Shown here in pieces: positions 26,236-37,558 of a stretch of DNA of 64,000 nt. The notes beneath the pieces were generated by a model. The model ran no database searches, was not told the DNA's origin, and saw nothing but the letters and a program-made list of their open reading frames with translations. This stretch comes from Mytilus californianus (lineage: Eukaryota > Mollusca > Bivalvia > Mytilida > Mytilidae): the NCBI RefSeq assembly GCF_021869535.1, contig NW_026262668.1, forward strand, positions 138,185,635 to 138,249,634, in the 5' to 3' direction. Positions within the stretch are counted from its first letter, which is position 1; the number at the start of each line of letters is the position of its first letter. A program made the position numbers and the translations under genes.

Positions 26236-27240
26236 ATACGCCCGTCAAATTTTTGACGGGACGTATTATGTTATACAAATGTCCGGCGTCCGTCCATCTG
26301 TCTGTCCGTCTGTCCGTCTGTCCGTCTGTCTGTCCGTCTGTCTGTCCGGCGTAAACATGTCGCACCGTAACTTGAGAATGACTTATCCAAATTACATGAA
26401 ACTTAACATAGTTGTTTCTTATGATGGTCAAATGATCTGTATACTTTTTGGTGAAAATAAGATTAAAACTTTTTGAGTTACGGGACTTAGTAACTAAAAC
26501 AGGTGTGTGTTTTTTTTTCACATGTCACGCCGTATCTCAAAAACAATTTAGGATTATTGCTTAAAACTTTACACACTTCTTAGTTATATTAATCTTAAGA
26601 TCTGTATACTTTTTGGTGATGATTCAAAATTTTATTTTTGAGTTATTGAGTATTTTGTTAAAAAAGGGGGAGGGGTTTTTCACATGTCGCGTTGTATCTC
26701 AAAAACAGTTTATGATTATTGCTTAAAACTTTACACACTTCTTAGTTATATTAATCTTAAGATCTGTATACTTTTTGGTGATGATTCAAAATTTCATTTT
26801 TGAGATATTGAGTATTTTGTAAAAAAAGGGGGAGGGGTTTTTCACATGGCGCGCCATATCTCAAAAATGATTTATGATTATTGCTTAAAATTTTACACAC
26901 TTCTTAGTTATATTAATCTAAAGATCCGTATACTTTTTGGTTTTGATTCAAAATTTTTTTTTTGAGATATCGATTTTTTTTTTTTAAAAGAGGTGTTTTC
27001 ACATGTCGCGCCGTATCTCAAAAACTATTTATGATTATTGCTTAAAATTTTACACACTTCTTAGTTATATTAATCTAAATATCTGTATACTTTTTGGTTT
27101 TGATTCAAAATTTTATTTTAGAGATATTGAGTTTTTTGTAAAAAAAAAAGGGGGGTTTTCGCATGTCACGCCGTATGTCAGAAACTATTTATGCTTATTG
27201 CATAAAAATTCACACACAAGACGACGGGCGTATCATGCGC
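26236..27240. mobile_element. TIR element with microsatellite and about 160-bp internal repeats
   Basis: Ends are inverted: ATACGCCCGTC at 26237 and GACGGGCGTAT at 27223. A small palindrome (CCCGTCAAATTTTTGACGGG, 26241-26260) sits inside the left end. A (CTGTCCGT)n-like microsatellite at 26280-26350 follows. Then come about six diverged tandem units of roughly 160 bp, each opening with ACATGTCGCGCCGTATCTCA or a variant (about 26356, 26521, 26681, 26843, 27000, 27161). No transposase is present. It is a non-autonomous DNA element of a type widespread in bivalves. Reading frames over the microsatellite are incidental. Confidence 0.7.
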
Positions 27241-27244
27241 TCAT

Positions 27245-28088
27245 GGCGCAGCTGTTTATTAATATATAGGCATAGTTAGCATTGTTTATTCTGTTTTTAT
27301 TATCAGTTACGCATAATGAGTTTAATGACTATGTGAGAGCATAGACTGCATGGGACCAGTGAAGTGACCTTATATGAAATGAGGACCCAGGCATAGATAA
27401 ATGTATGTGGTTGTTATGTATACGCATTCGAGTTTGACCATGGAAGTAATATCTGCTTAAACCAACAAAAATTACCAGCTAGACAAGATCTATAAATAAG
27501 TCAACATGACTTAATTCATCCGTCTACTCATTACAGGAGTTTTTGCCCTTCAATGGCGTTTTTCTCTATTTTTGTGTGTTGGCTATAATCTTGAAAACTA
27601 TAATGGAATGAAAGAAACTTGATCCATCAAAATGATCAGCTATACAAGATCTCCAAATAAGTCATAACAAGTGAAATCATCAGTAGACTACTTATAGGAG
27701 TTTTTGCCCTTTAATTACGATTTACTCAAAAGGTTGACTGGGTTACTTGAAAAAATTTGTCATCCCTAGACTACTCCCGTTCGGCAGTTGAGCTAAAGTT
27801 TGGTGTTCGTTTGGCTGTGCGAGAGGTTTAAATACGTAAATGTGCCCGGTCGGAATGGGGACATTTAATCCGATGCGTCGTTACGATATGACGAGTTTCA
27901 CTCAGTCTCGGTGATTTGAAAAACCCTTGCAGCAACTCTCTTAGTGGCCTCGAAGATAGCCGTTTTCAAGGCAATACTTCTGACCCATATCCAACAATTT
28001 CCAGTCCTTCATCCCGGTCGACTTTCGATAATCCAACAATGTAAGATCTACGTTTAAGTCAAAATTATCGAAATTGTCATACGACTCC
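27245..28088. other. Intergenic sequence upstream of the methyltransferase gene
   Basis: It includes a diverged copy of the GGCAATAACTCC-family repeat (27440-27720, with tandem-like blocks TTATAGGAGTTTTTGCCC). A second block at 27760-28010 (AGTTGAGCTAAAGTTTGGTG, then CGGAATGGGGACATTTAATC) looks like another dispersed mussel repeat. No coding exon or promoter element is recognisable. Confidence 0.45.
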
Positions 28089-28091
28089 TTA

Positions 28092-28392
28092 GGGGACGAC
28101 CATTTGATATTCTGGGGGTGGTGACAGGAGGATTGTTTTGTGGATTGACTATTCGTTTTTATCAGTTCCTATGTATGCTTATTATTTTCACTTTTGTACC
28201 CAACTGTTTCCTGGATTTTGTGTTGCAGAACATTTATTTTCACTTTTGTACCCAACTGTTTCCTGGATTTTGTGTTGCAGAATATTTATTTTCACCCTGT
28301 TTAATGCAAGGTCATATATTTTCAGCTCTTACCAGGCTAGGATATTCATTTTCAAAATCTTCCTCCCCACAGAAAAATAAACGGTCGTCCCC
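28092..28392. mobile_element. Harbinger-like MITE, 301 bp
   Basis: TIRs GGGGACGACCATTTGATATT and its near reverse complement AAACGGTCGTCCCC bound 301 bp. A TTA trinucleotide flanks both sides (28089-28091, 28393-28395), fitting the TWA target duplication of PIF/Harbinger elements. Inside, a block of about 51 bp containing CTTTTGTACCCAACTGTTTC is duplicated in tandem (28184-28285). The same TIR bounds a longer element at 39228-40534. Confidence 0.75.
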
Positions 28393-28537
28393 TTATGGGA
28401 AATCGTTACTCAGATAAAAGGTGAATCAAAGGTCATGACAGCATTTTGGGCCAGGTAAAAATTCTGAGACTTCCATATATGTGTCAATAATTGTCTCAGA
28501 TTCTCATTACCTTTTTCATTGGTCTGTTTCATTGCAG

Positions 28538-28568
28538 AAGTGACATGTGATTACAACTTAGTTCCATA
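28538..28568 (+). other. Possible 5' UTR segment of the methyltransferase gene
   Basis: TCATTGCAG ending at 28537 is a good 3' splice site 31 bp upstream of the ATG at 28569. A separate upstream non-coding exon is therefore plausible but cannot be located. Confidence 0.35.
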
Positions 28569-28892
28569 ATGAAATCTGCGACATACTACAGCAAGACCCG
28601 AATATTAATATGTACCATCTGTCTGTCTTCTGCTATTCTCCTAATTATATTGCTGTTTCCTAAGTCGACAGAACCATTGTATACACCCTTTGAAGGAAAC
28701 CCACATGATGAGGAAATAATGACAAGATTGAATCATGAAAAAGTTAGAATGGATAACGAACAGATGGTCCGTATAATACGGGAGCATTTTATAGAGCCGC
28801 CATCAACACGACCATATCAACTTGACAATCCGGAAAAGTTGGATTTCTCCAGTGGTCAAGCTCCATTTGTTGACAACCGACTTGGTTTCATG
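28569..28892 (+). CDS. FkbM-domain methyltransferase, exon 1 (N terminus)
   Basis: This exon encodes residues 1-108 of a predicted type II membrane protein. After a short basic N terminus (MKSATYYSKTR) a single hydrophobic segment covers about residues 12-30 (ILICTICLSSAILLIILLF), and a luminal stem follows. The exon ends in phase 0 at ATG|GTAAGA. The reading stays open to 29090, but the strong donor and the later in-phase exons argue that this extension is intron. The start is the first ATG after the upstream acceptor and precedes the membrane segment. Architecture (short cytosolic tail, one membrane span, luminal FkbM domain) matches invertebrate Star-like proteins; whether it methylates a glycan or acts as a Star-like chaperone is not known. 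Confidence 0.75.
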
Positions 28893-29439
28893 GTAAGATA
28901 TAAAACTAAGTTCAGACATTTCTGTATCATGTCCACTTTTTTCTTCGCATCACGGTGCGAAGTTTCAGAATACGATATTCATGCCATATTGAAATTATTA
29001 CGTAACAAACATTGGTTCTCATTGGTTGCCGTATATGGTGTGGGAAGGATTCTATTGGCTAGAATATTGTCTATGTACATTTTGAACTAGAGCAGATCCA
29101 AGTTTAATCATTATCATTATTCCCGCTTCGGCCTGGGATTAATAGATTCATGTACGAGTCCCAGGTTTGACAAAGGAATTTTATAGTTACGTATTGCTTC
29201 AACCTAGGAAGATGATAACTAATATATTATAACCCACCTTCGACTAAAGTGTAGTAGTATTTCTTCTTCTCATATATATTTCCTTGTCGGTGTCAAGTTT
29301 TTTCTTCTTTTGACACTAACAAGCCATTTTGCCTGAATGTGTACTACCATGAGATGGTGTGTGATGTTTCAACAAGTCCTTCCTGTGACCCTGACGTTAA
29401 CCAATTGGTAAAAGTAGTTATTTTTCAGTACATTTCTAA

Positions 29440-29590
29440 GTGGAGCAGGATCTGTTTACGCCTCCGGAGCACCTGAGATCATTCCTTGATTTTGGTGGGT
29501 GCGTGTTTTCTAATTTTAGTTTTCTATGTTGTGTATACTGTAGTCTGTCTTTTTGGTCATTTTTCGTTTTTGTCATGATTATGTCATATA
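29440..29590 (+). repeat. Dispersed repeat fragment in intron 1
   Basis: TCCGGAGCACCTGAGATCAT and the following sequence up to TTTGTCATGATTATG is a repeat I know from bivalve introns. The related 3' portion (TTGTCAGTTTGTTTTCGACT) appears at 52285-52310. Non-coding. Confidence 0.5.
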
Positions 29591-29595
29591 AAAAT

Positions 29596-29720
29596 AAGAT
29601 GTGGTATGATTGTCAATGAGACAACTCTGCACAAGAGATCAAATGACATAGAAATTAACAACTATAGGTCACCGTACGGCCTTCAACAAGGAGCAAAACC
29701 CATACCACATAGTTGTCAGT
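29596..29720 (+). repeat. Dispersed repeat (GATGTGGTATGATTGTCAAT family)
   Basis: The block GATGTGGTATGATTGTCAAT, then GAGACAACTCTGCACAAGAG and TATAGGTCACCGTACGGCCT, matches shorter pieces at 729-787 and 25745-25830. It is the fullest copy in the window. It lies in intron 1 of the methyltransferase gene. Confidence 0.65.
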
Positions 29721-30174
29721 TTGTCATCAACTTATGAGTTTGAATATAATTCTAGTATCTTCCACCTTTCTTTATCTTATCCTTTAACTTAGCCTTTCTT
29801 TATTTTGCACATTTGCACATGAGTGCAACGTTTGAAGACAGATGCTCTTGTACAATGTACCATTGAAGATGGCCTCTGACTTTGACCTTTTCTACAAGGT
29901 TCAATAAAAGATTTTTAGGAACAGGAAACCACATATATTCTTGTTTCAATGGAAAATGAAAAAAAATCTGGTACAATGTCTAAAGGTATTGATCCTTTTG
30001 AAAAGGCATAATTTGATTTTTTTTCTTTTTAATATACAATGTTTCAAGATAAAAAAAGTTTCAATTTGTGAGAAACTAAAATTGTATTTCTGCAAAGAAA
30101 TAGAAAAATCAGTGCATGTAAGAACCAATTTTGTTCTGAAACTGTATGATTTTATGTGTTTGAATGATTTGCAG

Positions 30175-30369
30175 GAAGGTGGGTTTTACATAGAATGTGG
30201 TGCTTTGAATGGAGAAAGAAGATCAAACACACTGTTTTTTGAACGCCACAGAAAATGGAATGGAGTGTTAATAGAAGCTGATCCTTCTAATTATGCCGAA
30301 CTTAAAAGAAAACACAGAAAAGCTTTTACAATGAATGCTTGTTTAAACCCATATCCGTATCCTGCAAAG
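30175..30369 (+). CDS. FkbM-domain methyltransferase, exon 2 (SAM-binding core)
   Basis: The 65 codons are bounded by TTTGCAG|G and AAG|GTATGA, both phase 0. They begin EGGFYIECGALNGERRSNTL, where the ECGAxxG loop corresponds to the SAM-binding motif I of Methyltransf_21 (FkbM) proteins. Then comes VLIEADPSNY, whose acidic residue normally contacts the SAM ribose, and a conserved NACL segment. The upstream in-frame sequence back to 29941 is rich in K, F and L, lacks family motifs and is taken as intron. The join with exon 1 is in frame, but family members usually have about 15-20 residues just before the FYIECGA strand that I cannot see, so a small exon may be missing between 28893 and 30174. 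Confidence 0.82.
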
Positions 30370-30589
30370 GTATGATAACAACATAATAAATATAAGCAAT
30401 AGTTAGAAAAAAAGGTTAACAAATATACTTTTGATCTTATTGCCAATCTCTAATTCTACTGCACCAAGCGCTACTGGTCATTTTGGAAATACCAATTTCG
30501 CAGAGAAAATGTTATGAAGACTTGGTTTAATTAAACTTTCAATTTCCCTATTCATCAATGAAAATGTATCAATTTGTGCATTACATTTT

Positions 30590-33478
30590 ATTGAGACAGG
30601 GATCAGTTCATGTCATGGGTGCATCATATTTTATTGAGACTTGGATCGGTTCTTGTCATTGGTACATCACATTTTATTGAAACAGGGATCGGTTCTTGTC
30701 ATTGGTGCATCAAATTTTAATGAGACAGGGATCAGTTCATGTCATTTGTTTTATTTAGACAGGGATCGGTTCATGTCATTGGTGCATCACATTTTATTGA
30801 GACAGGGATTAGTTCATGTCATTTGTGCATCACATTTTATTGAGACAGGGATCAGTTCATGTCATTTGTGCATCATATTTTATTGAGACTGGGATCATTT
30901 CATGTCATTGGTGCATCACATTTTATTGAGACAAGGATCGGTTCTTGTCATTGGTGCATCACATTTTAATGAGACAGGGATGAGTTCATGTCATTGGTGC
31001 ATCACATTTTAATGAGACAGGGATGAGTTCATGTAATTGGTGCATCACATTTTAATGAGACAGGGATTAGTTCATGTCATTGGTGCATCACATTTTATTG
31101 AGACAGGGATCGGTTATTGTCATTTGTGCATCACATTTTATTGAGACAGGGATCGGTTATTGTCATTGGTGCATCACATTTTATTGAGTAAGGGATCAGT
31201 TCATGTCATTTGTGCATCACATTTTATTGAGACAAGGATCGGTTCTTGTCATTGGTGCATCACATTTTATTGAGACAGGGATCGGTTCTTGTCATTGGTG
31301 CATCACATTTTAATGAGACAGGGATCAGTTCATGTCATTGGTGCATCACATTTTATTAAGACAGGGATCAGTTCATGTCAATTGTGCATCACATTTTATT
31401 AAGACAGGGATCAGTTCATGCCATTTGTTTCATTTAGACAGGGATCGGTTCATGTCATTGGTGCATCACATTTATTGAGACAGCTAGGGATCAGTTCATG
31501 TCATTGGTGCATCACATTTTATTAAGACTTGGATCGGTTCTTGTCATTGGTACATCACATTTTATTGAAACAGGGATCGGTTCTTGTCATTGGTGCATCA
31601 AATTTTAATGAGACAGGGATCAGTTCATGTCATTTGTTTTATTTAGACAGGGATCGGTTCATGTCATTAGTGCATCACATTTTATTGAGACAGGGATCAG
31701 TTCATGTCATTTGTGCATCACATTTTATTGAGACAGGGATCATTTCATGTCATTGGTGCATCACATTTTATTGCGACAAGGATCGGTTCTTGTCATTGGT
31801 GCATCATATTTTAATGAGACAGGGATTAGTTCATGTCATTGCTGCATCACATTTTAATGAGACAGGGATTAGTTCATGTCATTGGTGCATCACATTTTAT
31901 TGAGACAGGGATCGGTTATTGTCATTTGTGCATCACATTTTATTGAGATAGGGATCGGTTCTTGTCATTGGTGCATCACATTTTAATGGGACAGGGATCA
32001 GTTCATGACATTGGTGCATCACATTTTATTAAGACAGGGATCAGTTATTGTCATTTGTGCATCACATTTTATTGAGACAGGGATCGGTTATTGTCATTGG
32101 TGCATCACATTTTATTGAGACAGGGATCAGTTCATGTCATTGGTGCATCACATTTTATTGAGACAGGGAGCGGTTATTGTCATTTGTGCATCACATTTTA
32201 TTGAGACAGGGATCGGTTATTGTCATTGGTGCATCACATTTTATTGAGACAGGGATCAGTTCATGTCATTTGTGCATCACATTTTATTGAGACAAGGATC
32301 GGTTCTTGTCATTGGTGCATCACATTTTATTGAGACAGGAATCGGGTATTGTCATTGGTGCATCACATTTTATTGAGACAGGGATCGGTTCTTGTCATTG
32401 GTGCATCACATTTTATTGAGACAGGGATCAGTTCATGTCATTGGTGCATCACATTTTATTAAGACAGGGATCAGTTCATGACATTGGTGCATCACATTTT
32501 ATTAAGACAGGGATCGGTTATTGTCATTTGTGCATCACATTTTATTGAGACAGGGATCGGTTATTGTCATTGGTGCATCACATTTTATTGAGACAGGGAT
32601 CAGTTCATGTCATTGGTGCATCACATTTTAATGAGACAGGGAGCGGTTATTGTCATTTGTGCATCACATTTTATTGAGACAGGGATCGGTTATTGTCATT
32701 GGTGCATCACATTTTATTGAGACAGGGATCAGTTCATGTCATTTGTGCATCACATTTTATTGAGACAAGGATGGGTTCTTGTCATTGGTGCATCACATTT
32801 TATTGAGACTGGGATCGGGTATTGTCATTGGTGCATCACATTTTATTGAGACAGGGATCGGTTCTTGTCATTGGTGCATCACATTTTAATGAGACAGGGA
32901 TCAGTTCATGTCATTGGTGCATCACATTTTATTAAGACAGGGATCAGTTCATGTCAATTGTGCATCACATTTTATTAAGACAGGGATCAGTTCATGCCAT
33001 TTGTTTCATTTAGACAGGGATCGGTTCATGTCATTGGTGCATCACATTTTATTGAGACAGCGATCAGTTCATGTCATTTGTGCATCACATTTTATTGAGA
33101 CAAGGATCAGTTCATGTCATTTGTGCATCACATTTCGTTGAGACAGAGATCAGTTCATGTCATATGTCATGTCATTTGTGCATCACATTTTATTGAGACA
33201 GGGATTGGTTCATGTCATTTGTGCATAACATTTTATTGAGACAGGTATCAGTTCATATCATTGGTGAATCACATATTATTGAGACAAGGATCGGTTCATG
33301 TCATTTGTGCATCACATTTTATTGAGACAGGGATCAGTTCATGTCATTGGTGCATCACATTTTATTGAGACAGGGATCGGTTCATGTCATTTGTGCATCA
33401 CATTTTATTGAGACAGGTATCAGTTTATGTCATTTGTGCATCACATTTTACTGAGACAAGGATCCGTTCACGTCATTT
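30590..33478. repeat. 43-bp minisatellite array in methyltransferase intron 2
   Basis: About 67 head-to-tail copies of a 43-bp unit containing GACAGGGATCAGTTCATGTC, ATTGGTGCATCACATTTTAT and TGA. Variants are GATCGGTTATTGTC, GATCGGTTCTTGTC, ATTTGTGC and TTTAATGAGAC. It is more diverged than the 29-bp array. Block duplication is seen: about 60 identical-looking bases around 30640-30760 recur near 31530-31650. Short + strand frames such as MSLVHHILLRQG are incidental. The unit shows no similarity to the flanking exons. Confidence 0.95.
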
Positions 33479-33479
33479 G

Positions 33480-34044
33480 ATTAAAAAACTATTTAATCAG
33501 TAGTTACTATAAATAGTACATCTCCTGAACATTTCATGGTAAAATTGTTTGATGGTCTAGCAAATTAAAAGAGAAGATAAACAACTTGAAGGAATGAAAC
33601 ACATCATGATCGTGTCTGAAATTCATGAAAACATTTTACTTTACATCAAATCAACAGCTTGTACTGCGTTTTATTTGGCCATAAAGTTTGATTTTGAAAT
33701 TTATATATTTATTTTAATAAAATCAACAGAAATGTATATTCTTAATCAAACTTAGATATTGATGGTCAACTAATGTTTATCTTGAGGTTTGCCATTGATC
33801 ATTCAAAAATAAAAATAAAAATAAAAAATGTGAGAGACAGCAGCTGTTGAGATGAAAAGCAACAATAGCAACAACTATAAAAAGTTGGAATTTGGCTATT
33901 TTTGCAGCCTTCGGTCAGATATGTACAGTTAAACCCATATTTACACTACTTACTCTTAGAATAGTTTTTTTTCCATACCATAAGTCTGTACAACAATAAG
34001 TTGCTTTATGTATTTTCACTTATTCCGATATAATTCTGTTTTAG
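33480..34044 (+). other. Remainder of methyltransferase intron 2
   Basis: AT-rich sequence with no repeat or gene that I recognise. It ends in ATTCTGTTTTAG at 34044, a strong 3' splice site for exon 3. Confidence 0.6.
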
Positions 34045-34419
34045 CTCAAATTCAACAAAGCATCCAACATGGGACGAGTAGTTCATGATTTGTCAGTACA
34101 GAACTGGTTGAAGCAATGGAAACTTCAAGAAAACATGATAGAGGTCCAATGCTTTCCACTTTACTCAATACTCCTCTCTCTCAATCAGACGACAGTTGAT
34201 TTTTTTAGTCTGGATGTTGAAGGTGATGAACTGAGAGTCCTGAAAACAATTCCTTTTGACAAAGTTAATATTAAAATGGTGACTGTGGAATATATTAACC
34301 AACCAGGCAGTGTTGGTGATTTAAATGAGTTCATGGTCGAGAAAGGATATGAACCATTGATAAAGATGCATAAGGATGATGGAACAGTGACTGATGTTAT
34401 ATACCAGAAAAAGTCTTGA
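34045..34419 (+). CDS. FkbM-domain methyltransferase, exon 3 (C terminus)
   Basis: The 124 codons plus TGA (34417-34419) begin LKFNKASNMGRVVHDLSVQ and continue in phase from exon 2. The segment VDFFSLDVEGDELRVLKTI is the hallmark C-terminal motif of FkbM methyltransferases, followed by VTVEYINQPGS and a short C-terminal tail. With exons 1 and 2 the protein is 297 residues, near the size of other Star-like or FkbM membrane proteins. Substrate is unknown. An internal ATG at 34069 could be taken as a start, but the acceptor at 34043-34044 and the in-frame join make this a terminal exon. Confidence 0.85.
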   Translation, partial: LKFNKASNMGRVVHDLSVQNWLKQWKLQENMIEVQCFPLYSILLSLNQTTVDFFSLDVEGDELRVLKTIPFDKVNIKMVTVEYINQPGSVGDLNEFMVEKGYEPLIKMHKDDGTVTDVIYQKKS

Positions 34420-36085
34420 TGTGTAGGTTTAATTAGTGAGGACACGATGTAATCCATTGGAGAAAGCATTGCAGAATAGCCTCAATCAAGGGAAGAAAGG
34501 CAGTGAATATTACAAGGCATTTATTTCATTGAAGGTTCATTGTCATCCAGGAATCTATTGATCAACTGTTATACATGTGTTCTATAGGTGCTCATGATTC
34601 ATTCAACTTTTTTTTATTGGAGCAGATTTATGTACTGACTAAGTGACTGTGACATATCATTAAAATTTTTAATTTTTTTTTTATTAAAATTGTTTAATTG
34701 TTGTTTGACCCTATATTATTTTCAGATCCATTAAGAGTTGTCCTCCAGCAGTGTGAACCCTTTGAGGACATAGTAGTGTAATAGCCTTTGTCCATCTGTA
34801 TTACACTAATACTCAGAGACAGTTTGTCCAAAATCTTTTATACTTAGGATTTTTTATAAATTTTCTCGTGACTTCTTGCTTCTTTTTTTTTACCATTGTA
34901 ACACCATGACACCTTGTAAATGCAGTGTCTCTGTTAAACAGAAAGCTTTCCTACTGTTAGTCCTTTAACAGTCATATCAGCTTATCAATGTTGGATTTTC
35001 AAATAATTTAGCCTCTAGCACGGCTAAAGAGACCCTTCTGAAAATATTTGCTTGAAGCGTACTTTGTATGACAATTTCATCATGTGTAGTTGACCTTGAT
35101 ATATTGTCATTTTGATTTGACAATTCTGCCTGAGTTATGGGAAATTGACTATCCTCTGCCTATTGCAGCATTCTTACACCTTATGATCACTACTTTTTTA
35201 AAACTATATGTCCAAACCTTATAATATGGGATATAATTGTTTGTAATATGTTCAACTTTACTTATTTATTTATTCATTGGTAATTTTTAGATTTTCCCTT
35301 TGATCTTACTGCCTTATATTTTTCTATATCACGGAAGGCCCTGATACTGATAAATTAGGCAATACGTAACAGTGCAATAACATTGCATGTTCATGTCCAT
35401 CAGCGTCAATTTTAATATCAATGAAATGCAGGTGACTTTATTCATACAACCGAACAACTATCACAATGTTTTATTCTGTAAAAATAGTTTTACTTTCTAT
35501 TTCATTTTATTTCATATCCTCAAACAAAAATCATAATGTTAAGACAAAATTTCCGATAAAAAGAATAATGGCATTTTACTTTTTGAAACAGACTTCATCA
35601 ACTCAAATATTAGCTCGCCTTTGCTTGATATTTTTGCTGATAAAGTCAGTATCAAAACAAATATGCCATTATTCTTTATATATCCCTACTGCATGTTTGC
35701 ACTTGATACCATACATTTGTATTCAACTGTCGCTTTATTAGTCTGATCATACCAGTGTGGAAGTCGCGTGACTTTTGCCAATTTTAGTCTGTTGTACACT
35801 AATGACTCCTTGGGATCACAATTCCCTATTTGCCAAAAAAAAAAAAAAATAGGCTATTTTAGCAAACACTAAAATATCTTGCCTACTTTACTGATCCTGA
35901 TCACATTTTATATTGAATGTCTTTAGATGAAGGGTTTAACTACATCGTAAATGATCTATGAAAATGAGGTCAAGGTAAGATGAACCCTGCCAGATGAACA
36001 TTTTCAATCTACGATTATTTTATAAACTAATTTGGCAAATATGGCTGACCTATTGTTAACAGTATTTGAAATAAATGTGGATGGT
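34420..36085. other. 3' flank of the methyltransferase gene
   Basis: It probably contains the 3' UTR; ATTAAA-type signals occur near 34660-34690, but none is decisive. A diverged repeat piece (TTTAGCCTCTAGCACGGCTA, then AGAGACCCTTCTGAAAAT) lies near 35005-35050. The GAGGTCAAGGTAAGATGAAC family (see 38640) has a copy near 35960-36070. The frame at 35466-35741 has no motif and is not called. Confidence 0.5.
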
Positions 36086-36104
36086 GTCCACATGTGGACA
36101 CATA

Positions 36105-36612
36105 TGATGCCCCCGCTTGCATATCATATTGTTATAAAAGGACATAACTGAAGAACGGTAAAAGTGATGCTACCCAAATTTGAACTTGATCTGAGTTTTG
36201 TGGTAATAAGCATTGTGTGTCTCATAACATTTGGTTGAGGCTAACTTAAGTAGAGAACAGAAACTAAAAATTCAGCAATTTTTCTATTTGTAAACACGCA
36301 TAACTCTAGAACGGTTGTGTATAAGTTTTATAACATTTGGTTGAGACAAACTAAAGTTAGAGAACGGAAACGAAAAATTCAGCAATTTTTATGTTTATAA
36401 AGGGACATAACTCAAGAATGGTGAAAGTGTCGCCACCAAATTTCGTACTTAATCTGTATTATGTAGTTATAAGCATTGTGTATAAGTTTCATAACATTTG
36501 GTTGAGGCAAACTAAATTTAGAAAACGGAAACAAAAAAATTGTACTTGATCTTAGTTTTGTGGTAATGAATATTGTGTATAGGTTTCACAATGTTTGGTT
36601 GGGGCAAGTTAT
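36105..36612. repeat. Dispersed element, GGACATAACT / GCATTGTGTATAAG family, copy 1
   Basis: Three to four internal diverged units of roughly 130-160 bp each contain GGACATAACTCAAGAATGG, AAAGTG, a CTTGATCTGAGTTTTGTGGT block, AGCATTGTGTATAAG and CATTTGGTTGAGGCAAACTA. The same unit recurs at 37985-38615, 48480-48912 and 49610-49940. The ends carry ATGCCCCCGC or its complement (38582-38612: AATGCCCCCACTGC, then GCGCGGGCAT), so complete copies appear to be TIR elements with an internally repeated body. No coding capacity. Confidence 0.65.
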
Positions 36613-36794
36613 AGATATTTCATATCTTTTGAATAGTTTTGTTGTGTTTCGTAAATTATACCATAGCTTTTGTTGAAACCCCCGGCAATAACCTCACGAG
36701 ACGAAGTCGAGTGAGGTTGCCGAGGGGTTTCAACAAAAAACTATGGTATAATTTACGAAACACCACAAAACTAACCAAAATATATGAAATATCT
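36613..36794. repeat. Large palindrome, 85-bp arms, 13-bp centre
   Basis: The left arm, 36613-36697, is reverse-complemented in the right arm, 36711-36794, with only scattered mismatches. Matching blocks include TTTCGTAAATTATACCATAG and GTTGAAACCCC. The centre GAGACGAAGTCGA is itself partly self-complementary. The structure could form a cruciform in DNA or a long hairpin in RNA and is probably a foldback MITE. TATGGTATAATTTTC-type blocks related to its arms recur at 37871-37917. Confidence 0.85.
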
Positions 36795-37558
36795 GTTTTA
36801 ACCTATTGCATATGTTGTTGTTTAAAAATGTATATTTCATATATTTTTGTTTATTAACTTCAAAAATAATTTTGATAAGAATCGGTCAAATTACCCTTTT
36901 AGGACCTTACACATTAAGCTCCGCCTACTTTATAAAATACGCACGGGCTTCTGAAACAGCGGGGAAATCAGTTGGACAAGATTTTTCGACAGCGATGGAT
37001 GCACATCTACATTGGTGACGGGTAACGTTACAGACTAAAAACTGTTGAAGGAATTATATGTTCTGTATGTATATGGACGCAAGATATAGTTTGAAAGATT
37101 TCTGGAAACCAGATTTAAAGTTGAACTGCAAAGGGTTAGTTTTTTTTTTATTTTATCAAAATATTTGAAATGTTTTTAAGTTTTTGGTATTAATTTATAA
37201 TTCTGTGGAAATTTAATTCACAAGAATCTTTCTGAGAGTTTGGATGAATCATTCCATGTTTTAATTTGTACCAGAAGCCCAAGTTGTACATTTAATTTAA
37301 TCTAATCTAATTAAAAAGGATTTCAAAATGATCACGATTAAAGATCATTTAAAATCACATGACGACTATAGATAATTTAAACAAAAGTTCACCTTTATTT
37401 AGAGTAACCAGACGCTTTCTATTCTTAACGGCCCAACATTATCTTCTTGAAAGGGGCATGCCTTCCCCCTCCCTCCCTCTTAAAAAGCCGCCACGGCAAA
37501 TTTCAACCTTTACATGTAGCTATACAGTTGAGCCTAAGGGCCTACAATCCAAGTATAC

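Noticed and set aside
26279-26521. Protein with SVCLSVCLSG or GQTDGQTDG repeats
   Set aside because: A translation of the GTCC-type microsatellite inside a TIR element.
28923-29010. A micro-exon reading EYDIHAILKLLRNK between methyltransferase exons 1 and 2
   Set aside because: The candidate acceptor at GTTTCAG would need phase 1, whereas exon 1 ends in phase 0, and in the phase-0 reading a stop appears; no good donor follows.
29941-30174. Exon 2 of the methyltransferase starting at its own ATG at 29941
   Set aside because: The upstream part is K/F/L-rich and lacks family motifs, while TTTGCAG at 30174 is a strong acceptor in phase with exon 1.
30641-33141. Plus-strand repeat proteins with LVHHILLRQG
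   Set aside because: Incidental frames across the 43-bp array in the methyltransferase intron, broken by unit-length changes.
35466-35741. Small gene downstream of the methyltransferase
   Set aside because: A 91-codon frame with biased AT-rich composition, no motif and no splice or poly(A) context.
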